Shown here piece by piece: positions 7,868 to 16,663 of a stretch of DNA of 64,000 nucleotides; the stretch's first letter is position 1, and each line of letters opens with the position of its first letter. A program made the translations under genes and the position numbers. Source of the DNA: Actinomycetospora endophytica (GTDB lineage: Bacteria > Actinomycetota > Actinomycetes > Mycobacteriales > Pseudonocardiaceae). The DNA lies in the NCBI RefSeq assembly GCF_021026375.1, contig NZ_JAJNDB010000001.1, positions 1,302,001 to 1,366,000 of the forward strand, given 5' to 3'. Under the pieces are notes generated by a model. That model was given only the letters and a program-made list of their open reading frames with translations. It had not been told where the DNA came from and searched no databases.

Positions 7868-10399
7868 TCACGGGCCGGTGGAACCCAGCCCGATCAGCCG
7901 CTCGAGCACCCGGTGGCGCAGCGCGAGGCTCAGCACGACGAACCACGCGACGACCGCGGGGACGACCATGTAGACGACCGGCGGGTCGGGTGCGGTGAGA
8001 CCGAAGTAGCTGCGGGTGGCCGGCACCAGGAGCACGACGACGAGGGCGACGAACAGCCCGCCGGCCAGCCACGCGGGCCGCCGGTCCGGGCTGACCGGCG
8101 CCCAGGCGGTGAAGAGCCGGGCGGGGGGTTCCAGGAGCAGGATGAGCACGATCGCCGTCACCGAGACGAACATCGAGAGCCCGCTCTGCGCGCCGAGCGT
8201 CGCCGACGCCGTCACGAAGTCGGCGTCCACGCCGTAGCGCAGGCCGGTGTAGCTCTCGAAGAGCGTGTAGACCTGCTGCGAGAGGTGCGGTCGGCTCAAG
8301 CCGCTGAGCACCATCTCGTAGAGCACCGCGTAGACCGCCGCCCCGAACCCGGCGGTGAGGATCCCGACCGGCAGGACGAACCGGGCGAGCGAGACGAGCA
8401 GGTCCTCCGCGGGTGGGGCGGGGCGGGCCCACATCGTCAGGAACAACGTCGGCAGGCCGACGGTGAACAGCGTCAGCCCGACCTGCGTGGGCGTGTACGG
8501 GAAGCCCAGCCCGAGCAGGGTGACGATGAGGATGACCAGCATCTGGGTGATCACCCGGGACAGGAACAGGTACATCGAGGAGCCGACGCCCGCGACGATC
8601 CGCCTGCCCTCGGTGCGGGCGGGCGGCAGCGTGGTGAAGGAGTCGTCGAGGAGCACGATGTCGGCGACGTCGCGGGTGACCGCGCTGCCCGAGCGCATCG
8701 CCACCCCGACGTGGGCCCGCTTGAGGGCCCGGGCGTCGTTGACGCCGTCGCCGACCATCGCGACGTGACGTCCGCGGCGGCGGAGCGCGTCGACGATCTG
8801 CTCCTTCTGCTCCGGCGCGATCCGCCCGAAGACCGAGAAGGTGTCGATCGCCTCGTCGAAGCGCTCCCCGTCGAGCGCCGCGAGCTCCGGTCCGGCGATC
8901 GCGTCCCCGGCGAGGCCGGCGCGGTGGGCCAGGGCGGCGACGGTCACCGGGTCGTCCCCGGAGATCACCTTGGTGGCGACGTTCTCTTCCGCCAGCCCGG
9001 CGAGCACCTCCGAGACGCCCTCGCGCAGCTCGTCGCCGAGCACCACGAGCGCCTCGGCGGACAGCCCGGGCAGGCCCGGTCGGCCGTCGTCGTCGTGCAG
9101 GCCCGCGCCGCCCGGGGCCCGCGCGAGCAGCAGCACCCGCAGCCCCTTCTCGGCGTGCGCCCGGGCCTCGCGGAGCAGCCCGTCGACGACGTCGCGGGCG
9201 TCGGTCAGGTGCGGCGCGAGCGTGGCCGGGGCGCCGAGGACCACGACCTGGCCGCCGCTGACGATCCCGCTCCAGCGCAGCGACGAGCGGAACTCGACCT
9301 CCTCGCCGACCTCGGCGGACGTGCCCGGCAGCGCGGCGTCGCCGGCCAGCGCGGCGGTGGTCGCGTTCGGGGCGCGCACCGAGCGGGCGAACGTGCCGAG
9401 CAGGGTCCGCGCGTGCTCGTCGGACATCCCGTCGACCGGCACGACGCGCACCAGCGAGAGCCGCCCGCTGGTCAGCGTGCCCGTCTTGTCGGTGCAGATG
9501 ACGTCGACGCGGCTGATCGCCTCGACCGCGTTCGTCTGCTGGACGAGCGCGCCGCGCCCGGCGATGCGGGTGGCGCCGACGGCATAGGCGACCGCGATGA
9601 GGAAGAACAGCCCGTAGGGCACCAGCCCGGAGAGCACGGCGGAGGTCTGCACGAAGCGCAGCACCGTGGAGCCGTCGAGCAGCGCCTGGGCGAGGATCGC
9701 GCCGCTCATCAGCAGCACGAGCAGGATGACCATCCGCACGACGACGTCGATGCGCCACTGCAGCGGGGTCTGGTCGGTGGTGTCGGCGCGGGCGGCGAGG
9801 GTGAGCTGCCCGGCGTGGCTGGCGACCCCGACCGCCTCGGCCCGCTGCCACCCCTCGCCGGACGCGATCGAGCTCCCGGAGAGCAGCCGGTCGCCAGGCG
9901 CCTTCGGCACCGGGTCGGCCTCGCCGGTGAGCAGCGCCTCGTCCACCTCGAGCACGGGCCGACCCGCCTCGCCGTCGCCGATCACCGGCCCGTCGACGAC
10001 GACCTGGTCACCGCCGCGCACCCGCAGCAGGTCGCCCTCGACGACCTCGTCCGGCGGGATCTGACTTTCGGTGTCGTCGCGGACCACGGTCACCGGCTCG
10101 CGGGCGAGCAGCTGGAGGTGGTCGAGCGCCCGGCGTGCCCGCAGCTCCTGGAACGCCGAGAGCGCGGCGTTGATGATGCCGAGCCCCACGCTGACCAGCG
10201 CGTCGGAGTAGCGCCCGAGGCCCAGCAGCGCGATGCCGATGACGAACAGGACGTTGTTGTAGAACGAGAAGACCGTGGTGCGCAGGATGCGGGCGGTCGT
10301 GCGGCTGGAGCCGCGGACGGGGGTGTTGCCCCGGCCGTCGCGGGCGAGCTGTGCCGCCTCGCGCTCGGAGAGTCCGGACGGGGCCGTCGCCGTCGTCAT
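7868..10399 (-). CDS. P-type (E1-E2) cation-transporting ATPase, CtpE-like
   Basis: This 843-residue membrane pump has the TGE actuator motif (158-160), the phosphorylation motif ICTDKTGTLT (Asp304) and the hinge motif MVGDGVNDARALK. There are paired N-terminal helices and several C-terminal helices. The overall layout resembles actinobacterial CtpE. The TM4 motif reads LVPYGLFF (Tyr262) where related pumps have PEGL, so an acidic ion ligand is missing. The transported ion is therefore unclear. The start ATG 10399 has GGGAGA about 8 nt upstream. The gene ends at palindrome copy A, convergent with the transpeptidase. Confidence 0.88.
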   Translation of the reverse strand: MTTATAPSGLSEREAAQLARDGRGNTPVRGSSRTTARILRTTVFSFYNNVLFVIGIALLGLGRYSDALVSVGLGIINAALSAFQELRARRALDHLQLLAREPVTVVRDDTESQIPPDEVVEGDLLRVRGGDQVVVDGPVIGDGEAGRPVLEVDEALLTGEADPVPKAPGDRLLSGSSIASGEGWQRAEAVGVASHAGQLTLAARADTTDQTPLQWRIDVVVRMVILLVLLMSGAILAQALLDGSTVLRFVQTSAVLSGLVPYGLFFLIAVAYAVGATRIAGRGALVQQTNAVEAISRVDVICTDKTGTLTSGRLSLVRVVPVDGMSDEHARTLLGTFARSVRAPNATTAALAGDAALPGTSAEVGEEVEFRSSLRWSGIVSGGQVVVLGAPATLAPHLTDARDVVDGLLREARAHAEKGLRVLLLARAPGGAGLHDDDGRPGLPGLSAEALVVLGDELREGVSEVLAGLAEENVATKVISGDDPVTVAALAHRAGLAGDAIAGPELAALDGERFDEAIDTFSVFGRIAPEQKEQIVDALRRRGRHVAMVGDGVNDARALKRAHVGVAMRSGSAVTRDVADIVLLDDSFTTLPPARTEGRRIVAGVGSSMYLFLSRVITQMLVILIVTLLGLGFPYTPTQVGLTLFTVGLPTLFLTMWARPAPPAEDLLVSLARFVLPVGILTAGFGAAVYAVLYEMVLSGLSRPHLSQQVYTLFESYTGLRYGVDADFVTASATLGAQSGLSMFVSVTAIVLILLLEPPARLFTAWAPVSPDRRPAWLAGGLFVALVVVLLVPATRSYFGLTAPDPPVVYMVVPAVVAWFVVLSLALRHRVLERLIGLGSTGP

Positions 10400-10495
10400 T
10401 CGGCGTCTCCCGGTGTGGTGGTCGGGGTCCGTCCGGCCGGGCCGACGGGGCCGGCGACGTTCCCGGGTCGGCCCGATCATGGCATCGAGCCGGGC

Positions 10496-11272
10496 TCACG
10501 GCCGGTCGGGGGACTGGGTCGTGGTCGTCGTCCCGTCCGCCCAGACGACCAGGCCGGTGCGCCCGACCCGCTGCCCGAGCCACTGCGCCGCCCGGCCGCC
10601 GAGGGCGTACGCCGCGGTGGCGTCGACGTCGGCCCACGTGAGCGAGGTCGCGATCACGGTCACCTGCGCGACGACGGCCGGGCGCTCACCGGTGCGGGCG
10701 TCGACGAGGTGGCCGCCCCGGTGGGCGACGCCCGAGGTCGCGACGGCGGCGTCGGCGACCGGCACGACGGCGATCAGGCGCGCCGGGTCCCGCGGGTCCT
10801 CGATCCCGATGCGCCAGGCCGGGCCGCACGAGGCGCGGCACACCATGTCCCCACCCGCGGAGAGGCAGAAGTCGGTGCCGTCGAGCCCGCGCAGCGCCGC
10901 CGCGGCCCGCTCGACGGCCCAGCCCTTGACCACGCCGCTCGGATCGAGCGCCGTCGTGCCGTCGGGGCCGGGGAGCCACACCGAGAAGGCGCCCCCGGTG
11001 GCGCGCTCGGCACGGCGGGCGACGTCGAGGACCTCGTGCAGGTCGGCGGGGCCGTCGGCGACCGCGAGCTCGCCCCGCCGGATCGCGGAGACCACCGAAT
11101 CGTCCCGGTACGTGCTGAACATCCGGTCGGCCTCGCGCAGAGCGGCGAGGGCCGCGGCCCAGGCGGCATCAGCCAGGGGATCGGTGGTGTGCCGGCCGCG
11201 CAGCGCGAGGCTGATCGGCAGGCCCATCACGTGCTCGACGCGGCGCGCGACCGGCTCGGTCGCCGTCGTCAC
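10496..11272 (-). CDS. apbE: ApbE family FAD:protein FMN transferase
   Basis: ApbE attaches FMN covalently to a Thr or Ser of extracytoplasmic flavoproteins. This 258-residue protein has the family signs EADRMFSTYRDDSVVSAIRRG, ALDPSGVVKGWAVERAA and the flavin-binding SAGGDM segment. No signal peptide is visible at the chosen GTG start. That start overlaps the stop of the FMN-binding gene (GTGA), which is the likely substrate. It is the third gene of a flavin electron-transfer operon. Confidence 0.9.
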   Translation of the reverse strand: MTTATEPVARRVEHVMGLPISLALRGRHTTDPLADAAWAAALAALREADRMFSTYRDDSVVSAIRRGELAVADGPADLHEVLDVARRAERATGGAFSVWLPGPDGTTALDPSGVVKGWAVERAAAALRGLDGTDFCLSAGGDMVCRASCGPAWRIGIEDPRDPARLIAVVPVADAAVATSGVAHRGGHLVDARTGERPAVVAQVTVIATSLTWADVDATAAYALGGRAAQWLGQRVGRTGLVVWADGTTTTTQSPDRP

Positions 11273-11766
11273 GCCGTGCCGGCCCGGTCGAGCGCGGCCT
11301 GCAGCGACTGCACGTAGCCGGTCGACGTGAAGGTCGCCCCGCTGACCATGTCGATCCGCGAGCTCTGGGCCGCGATGGTCTCCCGGACGAGCACGGGGAC
11401 CGCCCGGGCGTTGACCTGCCGGTCGTGGGTGTTCTCGTCCGGGGTGCGCAGCACGTCGACCGCGGTGATCCGGCCCCGCTCGATCGTCGCCCGGACCTGC
11501 ACCTCGCCCCACTGGATCCGCACGACCGGTCCGGTCACCGTCCCGGACCAGGCGCCGCCCGAGGAGGACCTCCCGGTCGACGGGGCGGCGGGCGGGACGG
11601 CGGCCGCTGGCCCGTCGGCCGTCCCGGCCGCCTCCGCGGGCGGATCCGGCGAGGTGGACGTCCGGTACGAGAACAGCAGCACCACTCCGCTCACGGTCGC
11701 CAGCCCGCACAGCACGATCCGGCGCACGCCCCGATCGAGGCGCCGGGGAGGCATCGCCGGGGTCAC
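11269..11766 (-). CDS. Membrane-anchored FMN-binding domain protein
   Basis: This 165-residue protein has an N-terminal transmembrane anchor (RIVLCGLATVSGVVLLFSY), a Pro/Ala/Ser-rich linker and a C-terminal FMN-binding domain like that of RnfG/NqrC. The motif DMVSGATFTSTGY contains the [ST]GA[ST]x[ST] flavinylation site. Known members of this family carry a covalently bound FMN placed by ApbE. The GTG start overlaps the stop of the upstream reductase and its own stop overlaps apbE. All three genes are thus translationally coupled. Confidence 0.88.
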   Translation of the reverse strand: MTPAMPPRRLDRGVRRIVLCGLATVSGVVLLFSYRTSTSPDPPAEAAGTADGPAAAVPPAAPSTGRSSSGGAWSGTVTGPVVRIQWGEVQVRATIERGRITAVDVLRTPDENTHDRQVNARAVPVLVRETIAAQSSRIDMVSGATFTSTGYVQSLQAALDRAGTA

Positions 11767-13181
11767 CACGCGAACGTCTCGACGTGGACGCGGTCGGCCG
11801 GGACACCCGCCGCGAGGAGCGTGTCCTGGACCAGCCCGGTCCACGGGACGGGTCCGCAGACGAACACGTCGCGCTCCGCGATGTCCGGCACGCGTGATCG
11901 CAGGACGGTGGCGTCGTCGGCCGGCCCGACGCCGGGCCCGAGCCAGGAGTCCGGAGCACGCCGCCGGCCGGGCAGCGGGACGAGTGCGAGCCGCCGCTCC
12001 CGGGCGAGCACGGCGAACTCGCGGGCGAACAGCGGCGGGCCGGTGAAGCGGTGGAGCACGACGACGTCCGCCCCGGCGCCGAGGTCCTCGGCGAGCGCAC
12101 GCAGCGGGGTGATGCCGACCCCGGCACCGATCAGCGCCACGCCCGGGCAGGTGCGGACCCTCCCGGTGAGCCGCCCGAAGGGGCCCTCGATCAGCACCCG
12201 GGTGCCCGCCCGGAGCCCCGGGACCGCGGCGGTGCCGTCCCCGAGGTCCTTGACGGTGATCCGCAGGCTGCGCCCGTCCGGGGCGGCCGAGAGCGAGAAC
12301 GGGTGGGCCCGCATCCAGCCGGTGCCGGTGAGGAACCGCCAGGTGAGGAACTGCCCCGCGCGCACGTCGAGCTCCCCGAGGTGCTCGCCGGTCAGGTACA
12401 CCGACACGCAGCCGTCGCCCTCAGGCACGACGGCGGTGACCACCAGCCGGTGGTGCAGGGTCCGCCACACCGGCAGCCCGACCCGCCACACCAGCACGGC
12501 CGCGGCGGCCAGCGCCCACGCGGTCCACCAGAAGAGCGTCCGGGCCATGGAGGCGAGGAACTCCTGGCCGGTCCAGAGCTGGTGGGGCAGCGCCAGCCCG
12601 ACGCCGAGATAGGCGTAGAGGTGCAGCAGGTGCCACGACTCGTAGCGCATCCGGGCCCGCGCCGCACTCATGCTCGTCACGGTGACCAGGACCAGGCAGG
12701 CGGTGCCCGCGGCGGCGAGCAGCATGCCCGGGTAGGAGACGGTGAGGTTCCACAGCTCGCCCGGGGCCGCGGCGAGGTCTCCGGCGGCATAGCCCCAGGT
12801 GATCAGCCCGACATGCGCGATCATCCCGGTGAACGAGGTGAACCCGACCAGCCCGTGCATGACCGCCAGCCGGTCCTGGCCGAAGGCCCGCTCGAGCAGC
12901 GGCACCCTCGCCATGAGCAGCACCTGGACCAGCATCAGCAACGAGGCCAGCACCCCGGTGAGCCGGCCCAGTGACGTCAGCCCGGAGCTCCACTCGCCGA
13001 GATCCGCGAGCCCACCCCCGGTGGCCCACGACAGGGTGATCGCCACCAGCGCGGCGGCCACGGCGGCCCGGGCCACCGCCCGCACGACGCGGTCCCGGAC
13101 GGCGGGCGACGGCGCGGGCCGCCCAGGAACGCGCCCGACGGGGTCGTCGCGGCGGACGGGGCGCTCGGCGAGAGCGGTCAC
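11763..13181 (-). CDS. Ferric reductase-like membrane oxidoreductase (FAD/NAD-binding)
   Basis: The protein has 472 residues. The N-terminal half has about six membrane helices of the ferric-reductase/NOX type with His residues suited to haem binding (for example in VMHGLVGF, IAHVGLITW and SWHLLHLYAYLG). The C-terminal half has the FAD motif HPFSLSAAPDG and the nucleotide motif IGAGVGITPLRAL. It is expected to pass electrons from NAD(P)H across the membrane to the flavinylated protein encoded next. The GTG start follows GAGAGGTGACCC. A perfect hairpin lies just upstream. Confidence 0.88.
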   Translation of the reverse strand: MTALAERPVRRDDPVGRVPGRPAPSPAVRDRVVRAVARAAVAAALVAITLSWATGGGLADLGEWSSGLTSLGRLTGVLASLLMLVQVLLMARVPLLERAFGQDRLAVMHGLVGFTSFTGMIAHVGLITWGYAAGDLAAAPGELWNLTVSYPGMLLAAAGTACLVLVTVTSMSAARARMRYESWHLLHLYAYLGVGLALPHQLWTGQEFLASMARTLFWWTAWALAAAAVLVWRVGLPVWRTLHHRLVVTAVVPEGDGCVSVYLTGEHLGELDVRAGQFLTWRFLTGTGWMRAHPFSLSAAPDGRSLRITVKDLGDGTAAVPGLRAGTRVLIEGPFGRLTGRVRTCPGVALIGAGVGITPLRALAEDLGAGADVVVLHRFTGPPLFAREFAVLARERRLALVPLPGRRRAPDSWLGPGVGPADDATVLRSRVPDIAERDVFVCGPVPWTGLVQDTLLAAGVPADRVHVETFAW

Positions 13182-13203
13182 GGGTCACCTCTCGGGGCGG
13201 GAC

Positions 13204-13224
13204 GACCGGCCCGGAGGGCCGGTC
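13204..13224. terminator. Hairpin between marR and the flavin operon
   Basis: GACCGGCCC-GGA-GGGCCGGTC is a perfect 9-bp stem with a 3-nt loop. It lies downstream of marR and 23 bp before the reductase start, both on the minus strand. It probably ends the marR transcript or structures the 5' leader. There is no T-tract. Confidence 0.5.
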
Positions 13225-13294
13225 AGGTGCCGATCGGGATCGTGACACCGGCCCGGGAGGCGCCGTGGGCGTTTCGGGAAACTCGTGGCTCCGC

Positions 13295-13849
13295 TCAGGC
13301 CTGACCGGCGTCGTCGGCCGTGCTCGCCGCGTCGCGGTCGCGGCTCAGGAGCGTCGCGGCGACCTCGGGGTCGGTCGCGGCGACGATGCGGCGGGCGGCT
13401 GTACCGAGGTCCTCGAGCTGGTCGGGCGTCAGGGCGTCCACGACCAGGCGCCGGGCCTGGCGGACGTGCCCCGGTGCGCTCTCCTGCAGCTTCCGCCAGC
13501 CCTCGGGGGTCAGGTGGGCCTCGGTCCGCCGTCCCGCTCCCCCGCAGGCCCGGCGCTGCACCCACCCGGCGGCCTCCAGGCGGGAGACCGCGTGGGAGAG
13601 CCGCGACAGCGATCCCCGGGTGTGGGCCGCGAGCGACGTCATCACCCGCGTCCGCCCCGGTGCCTCGGCGAGCTCGACCAGCACGTGGTACTCGAAGAGG
13701 TTGAGGCCGGCGTCCTTCTTCAGCTGGGCGTCCAGGCTCACCGGCAGCGTCATCAGCATCGCGACCAGCGCCGCCCAGTCGCGGAGCTGCTCGGACGAGA
13801 GCCACGGCTCGTCCCGGTCCTGCGTCGCGTCCGCCACGGCGCCGAGCAT
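13295..13849 (-). CDS. MarR family transcriptional regulator
   Basis: This is a 184-residue winged-helix regulator. The middle shows the MarR DNA-binding core: LNLFEYHVLVELAEAPGR, then the SLSRLSHAVSRLEAAGWVQR recognition region and a wing with RRTEAHLTPEG. The ATG at 13849 is preferred to an upstream ATG (13867), because the latter falls inside the operator-like palindrome. It is divergent from an azoreductase gene across two near-identical palindromes. It probably represses itself and the azoreductase in response to a quinone or electrophile; this follows the family pattern and is inferred. Confidence 0.85.
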   Translation of the reverse strand: MLGAVADATQDRDEPWLSSEQLRDWAALVAMLMTLPVSLDAQLKKDAGLNLFEYHVLVELAEAPGRTRVMTSLAAHTRGSLSRLSHAVSRLEAAGWVQRRACGGAGRRTEAHLTPEGWRKLQESAPGHVRQARRLVVDALTPDQLEDLGTAARRIVAATDPEVAATLLSRDRDAASTADDAGQA

Positions 13850-13857
13850 ACCCCTGG

Positions 13858-13908
13858 ACTTGAACATTCAAATTCGACGGCGTAGGTTCCAACTTGCACA
13901 TTCAAGTT
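13858..13908. promoter_or_regulatory. Paired MarR operator candidates
   Basis: Two palindromes of the same design lie in the marR/azoR divergent gap. ACTTGAACATTCAAAT is at 13858-13873 and AACTTGCACATTCAAGTT at 13891-13908. Their centres are 34 bp apart, close to three helical turns. The stretch is AT-rich against a very GC-rich background. Confidence 0.72.
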
Positions 13909-13969
13909 CAACGATCGGACCGGGTCCCACGGGTTCCGGCCACCCCCGCACCCGCCCAGGAGAACCCTC

Positions 13970-14602
13970 ATGTCCCTGCTCCGCGTCGACGCCAGCATCC
14001 AGGGCCCGCGGTCGGCCAGCAGCGAGCTCGCCGAGCTGGTCCTCGGCGAGTTCACCGCCGCCGCCCCCGACGAGACCGTGCTGACGCGTCACCTCGGCGA
14101 GGAGCCGCTCCCCGCCGACGCCTGGGCGCTCGCCGTCGCGGGCTCCGCCACCCCCGAGGCCGACCGCACCGCCGGGCAGACCGAGGCCCTGGGCCTGGCC
14201 GCGACCCTCGCCGGGGAACTGCGCGACGCCGACGCCGTCGTGCTGGCCTTCCCCCTCTACAACTTCGGGGTCTCGCAGCACGTGAAGATCTGGATCGACC
14301 TCGTCATCGCCGGGGCGGGCCCGGGCGTGCGGCTGCTCGAGGGCAAGCCCGTGGTGCTCGTGACCACCCGCGGCGGCGCCTACGGCCCCGGCACCCCCCG
14401 CGAGGGCTGGGACCACAGCACGGACTACCTGCGCCGGATCCTCGTCGACGTGTGGGGCGCCGACCTCACCCTGATCGAGCGGGAGTTCACCCTCGTCGGC
14501 GTGAACCCCGCCCTGGACGAGTTCACCGAGCTCGCCGGGCAGCTCAAGGCCGCCGCCGTGGCGGCGGCCACGCAGACCGGGAAGGCCCTCGCCACGCGGT
14601 GA
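13970..14602 (+). CDS. azoR: FMN-dependent NADH-azoreductase (flavodoxin fold)
   Basis: This 210-residue protein matches the AzoR/quinone reductase family, which reduces azo compounds and quinones with NADH. It shows the phosphate-binding start DASIQGPRSASSELA, the FMN-contact segment FPLYNFGVSQHVKIWIDLV and a VLVTTRGGAYG loop. The ATG follows AGGAGAACCCTC. The divergent MarR gene and paired operators suggest substrate-induced control. It converges with the DUF427 gene with a 15-bp gap. Confidence 0.88.
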   Translation: MSLLRVDASIQGPRSASSELAELVLGEFTAAAPDETVLTRHLGEEPLPADAWALAVAGSATPEADRTAGQTEALGLAATLAGELRDADAVVLAFPLYNFGVSQHVKIWIDLVIAGAGPGVRLLEGKPVVLVTTRGGAYGPGTPREGWDHSTDYLRRILVDVWGADLTLIEREFTLVGVNPALDEFTELAGQLKAAAVAAATQTGKALATR

Positions 14603-14617
14603 ACCTCGGACGGCCCG

Positions 14618-15292
14618 TCAGGTCCCCGGCACCTCGAAGTGCGTCCGCGGCCGCGTCTGCGCCACGCCGTCGAGACGCAGGTCGACCTTCTCGGTCCACA
14701 CCGCCGCGAGGCCGGCCACCTTCTGGCTCTCGGGCAGTGGCGCGCGGTAGGTCCAGAACAGGTCGGGGTGCCGGGTGCCGTCCGGCAGCTCGACCGACCA
14801 GTAGGTGGCCGTGCCCTTGTACGGACAGTGGCTGACGGTGTCCGACGGGCGCAGCAGGTCGAGCCGGACGTCGGGCAGCGGCAGGTAGAAGCGCGGGGGC
14901 AGCCGAGTCTCGAACAGCACCGTCGGGTGGGTCGAGTCGGCGATCACGACGCCGTCGACGGCGACCTCGACGTGCCGCGAGCTCGCGAGCGCGTCGATGC
15001 GCACGTACGGGTCGCGGGCGTGCACCGCGACCGGCTCGTCCTCCTCGAACCACTGGTCCATCGCGTCCCAGTCGATCCGCACGACGTCGACCGGCTCACC
15101 CTCGACTTCCAGGGTGAGCCGCCGGATCGCACCGTCGGGCAGGCCGTCGAGGTCCACGTCGGCCACCGGCAGGTGGTAGGTCGGATAGAACGGCCACTCC
15201 CAGACGAGGACCGGGGCGAGGGTGTCGACGACGACCCGGCCCTCGACGACCGCCCGGACCCGCTTCCGCCCGCGCTCAGGTGGCTTCGCCAT
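14618..15292 (-). CDS. Tandem DUF427 protein
   Basis: The 224-residue protein contains two copies of the DUF427 fold. Copy 1 begins RAVVEGRVVVDTLAP and has FYPTYHLPVADVDLD. Copy 2 begins VEVAVDGVVIADSTHP and has PPRFYLPLPDVRLD followed by CPYKGTATYWSV. The biochemical role of DUF427 is not established. The start ATG (15292) abuts palindrome copy B directly, so the 5' leader must lie within that repeat. Confidence 0.88.
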   Translation of the reverse strand: MAKPPERGRKRVRAVVEGRVVVDTLAPVLVWEWPFYPTYHLPVADVDLDGLPDGAIRRLTLEVEGEPVDVVRIDWDAMDQWFEEDEPVAVHARDPYVRIDALASSRHVEVAVDGVVIADSTHPTVLFETRLPPRFYLPLPDVRLDLLRPSDTVSHCPYKGTATYWSVELPDGTRHPDLFWTYRAPLPESQKVAGLAAVWTEKVDLRLDGVAQTRPRTHFEVPGT

Positions 15293-15350
15293 GTGAGCAC
15301 TATTCCGCGCCGGAGCACGGATTTCTGCTCACGGGCGCGCAGCACACCTA
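15293..15350. repeat. Palindromic element, copy B
   Basis: The core is 15293-15332 (GTGAGCACTATTCC to TCTGCTCAC), with one outer arm up to AGCACACCTA. Read on the minus strand it starts TAGGTGTGCT, where TAG is the stop codon of the P450 gene. The other end stops exactly at the DUF427 start codon. It is the most degenerate copy and lies between two minus-strand genes. Confidence 0.75.
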
Positions 15351-16631
15351 TTCCGGCGTGAACGCCACCTGCTGGCGCTTCACCCCGCGGATGAAGTTCG
15401 TGCCCAGCAGCTCGGGCTCCGCGGTGACGTGGATGTCGGGGATCCGGGTGAGGATCTCCCGGAAGAGCGCCCGCAGCATCGTCTTTGCGAGCTGGTTGCC
15501 CAGGCAGAAGTGGGTGCCGCCGCCCCCGAACCCGACGTGCGGGTTCGGGCTGCGGGAGAGATCGAAGGCGCCCGGGGAGTCGAACACCGCGGCGTCCCGG
15601 TTGCCGGAGGGATAGAACATGACGACCTTCTCGCCCGCGCGGATCGGCCGTCCGCCCAGTTCGGTGTCCGCGACCGCGGTGCGCCGGAAGGTCATCACCG
15701 GCGTGGCGTAGCGGATGAACTCCTCGACGGCGGTGCCGATGCGCTCGTCGAGGTCGGCCGCGAGCCACTCGCGCTGGTCGGGGTTCTCGGTGAAGTGCTT
15801 GATCGTCAGCGTCGACGTGTGCTTCGTGGTGTCGTTGCCCGCCACGGACAGCAGCACGAAGAACGCGCCGATCTCCGCGTCGGTCAACTGCCGGCCGTCG
15901 ACCTCGGCCTGGATGAGGCCGGTGAACAGGTCCTCGGTGGGGTTCTCCCGGCGCTCGGCGATGATCTCCGCCGCGATGGTGTGCAGCTTCTGGGCCGCCT
16001 CGAGCTGGACCTGCGCCGGGTCCCGGCCGGCGAGGTGCTCGGGGTCGGCCCACGAGACGATCTCCTGGGCCGCGCTCGCGGTCTCCTCCTGGAGATGCTC
16101 GGGGACACCGAACATCGCGGCGAACATCCGCAGCGGCAGCCGCGCGGCGCAGCCCTCCACGAACTCGATCTCGCCGGAGGGCTCCGCCGCGAAGGAGTCG
16201 ACGACCTCGCGGGCCGCCTGCTCGACCTGGTCGTCGATGCGCCGGATCTGCTTCGGCGTGAAGGCCTTCTGGACGATCTTGCGCAGCTCGTTGTGGCGCG
16301 GGTTGTCCATCGCCATGAACGACTGCGTCATCTCGAGGAACTCCGGCGGCAGCGCGTCGAACAACACCCCCTGCCCCGAGACGAACACGTCGTTCGCGGT
16401 GCTGACGGCCGTGATGTCGGCGTGGGTGACCACGGCCCAGTACCCGGGGTCGTCCGGGTCGGGCGCCACCGCGTTCTCGATCGGGCGCTGCCAGGACACC
16501 GGGTCCTCGGCACGCAGGCGGGCGAAGGTCCGCTCGCGCTCCTCGGCCGTGGCGTCCCAGAACTCCCGGGACGAGATGTCGACGGCGGAGTACCCGCGTC
16601 CGGTGGTGGCGGTCCCGCTCTGCACGGACAT
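15348..16631 (-). CDS. Cytochrome P450
   Basis: This soluble 427-residue P450 has the I-helix motif AGNDTTKH, the K-helix EEFIR and the haem-ligand block FGGGGTHFCLG (Cys about 376). The N-terminal layout and length match bacterial CYPs. Overall likeness is to the actinobacterial lipid/sterol-oxidising group (CYP124/125/142), but the substrate cannot be assigned by eye. The ATG 16631 has GAGGAGACGCC upstream. No ferredoxin or reductase gene is adjacent. The stop codon is formed by a palindromic repeat. Confidence 0.9.
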   Translation of the reverse strand: MSVQSGTATTGRGYSAVDISSREFWDATAEERERTFARLRAEDPVSWQRPIENAVAPDPDDPGYWAVVTHADITAVSTANDVFVSGQGVLFDALPPEFLEMTQSFMAMDNPRHNELRKIVQKAFTPKQIRRIDDQVEQAAREVVDSFAAEPSGEIEFVEGCAARLPLRMFAAMFGVPEHLQEETASAAQEIVSWADPEHLAGRDPAQVQLEAAQKLHTIAAEIIAERRENPTEDLFTGLIQAEVDGRQLTDAEIGAFFVLLSVAGNDTTKHTSTLTIKHFTENPDQREWLAADLDERIGTAVEEFIRYATPVMTFRRTAVADTELGGRPIRAGEKVVMFYPSGNRDAAVFDSPGAFDLSRSPNPHVGFGGGGTHFCLGNQLAKTMLRALFREILTRIPDIHVTAEPELLGTNFIRGVKRQQVAFTPE

Positions 16632-16663
16632 CGGCGTCTCCTCGCGGTTCGGCGACGTGAGGG

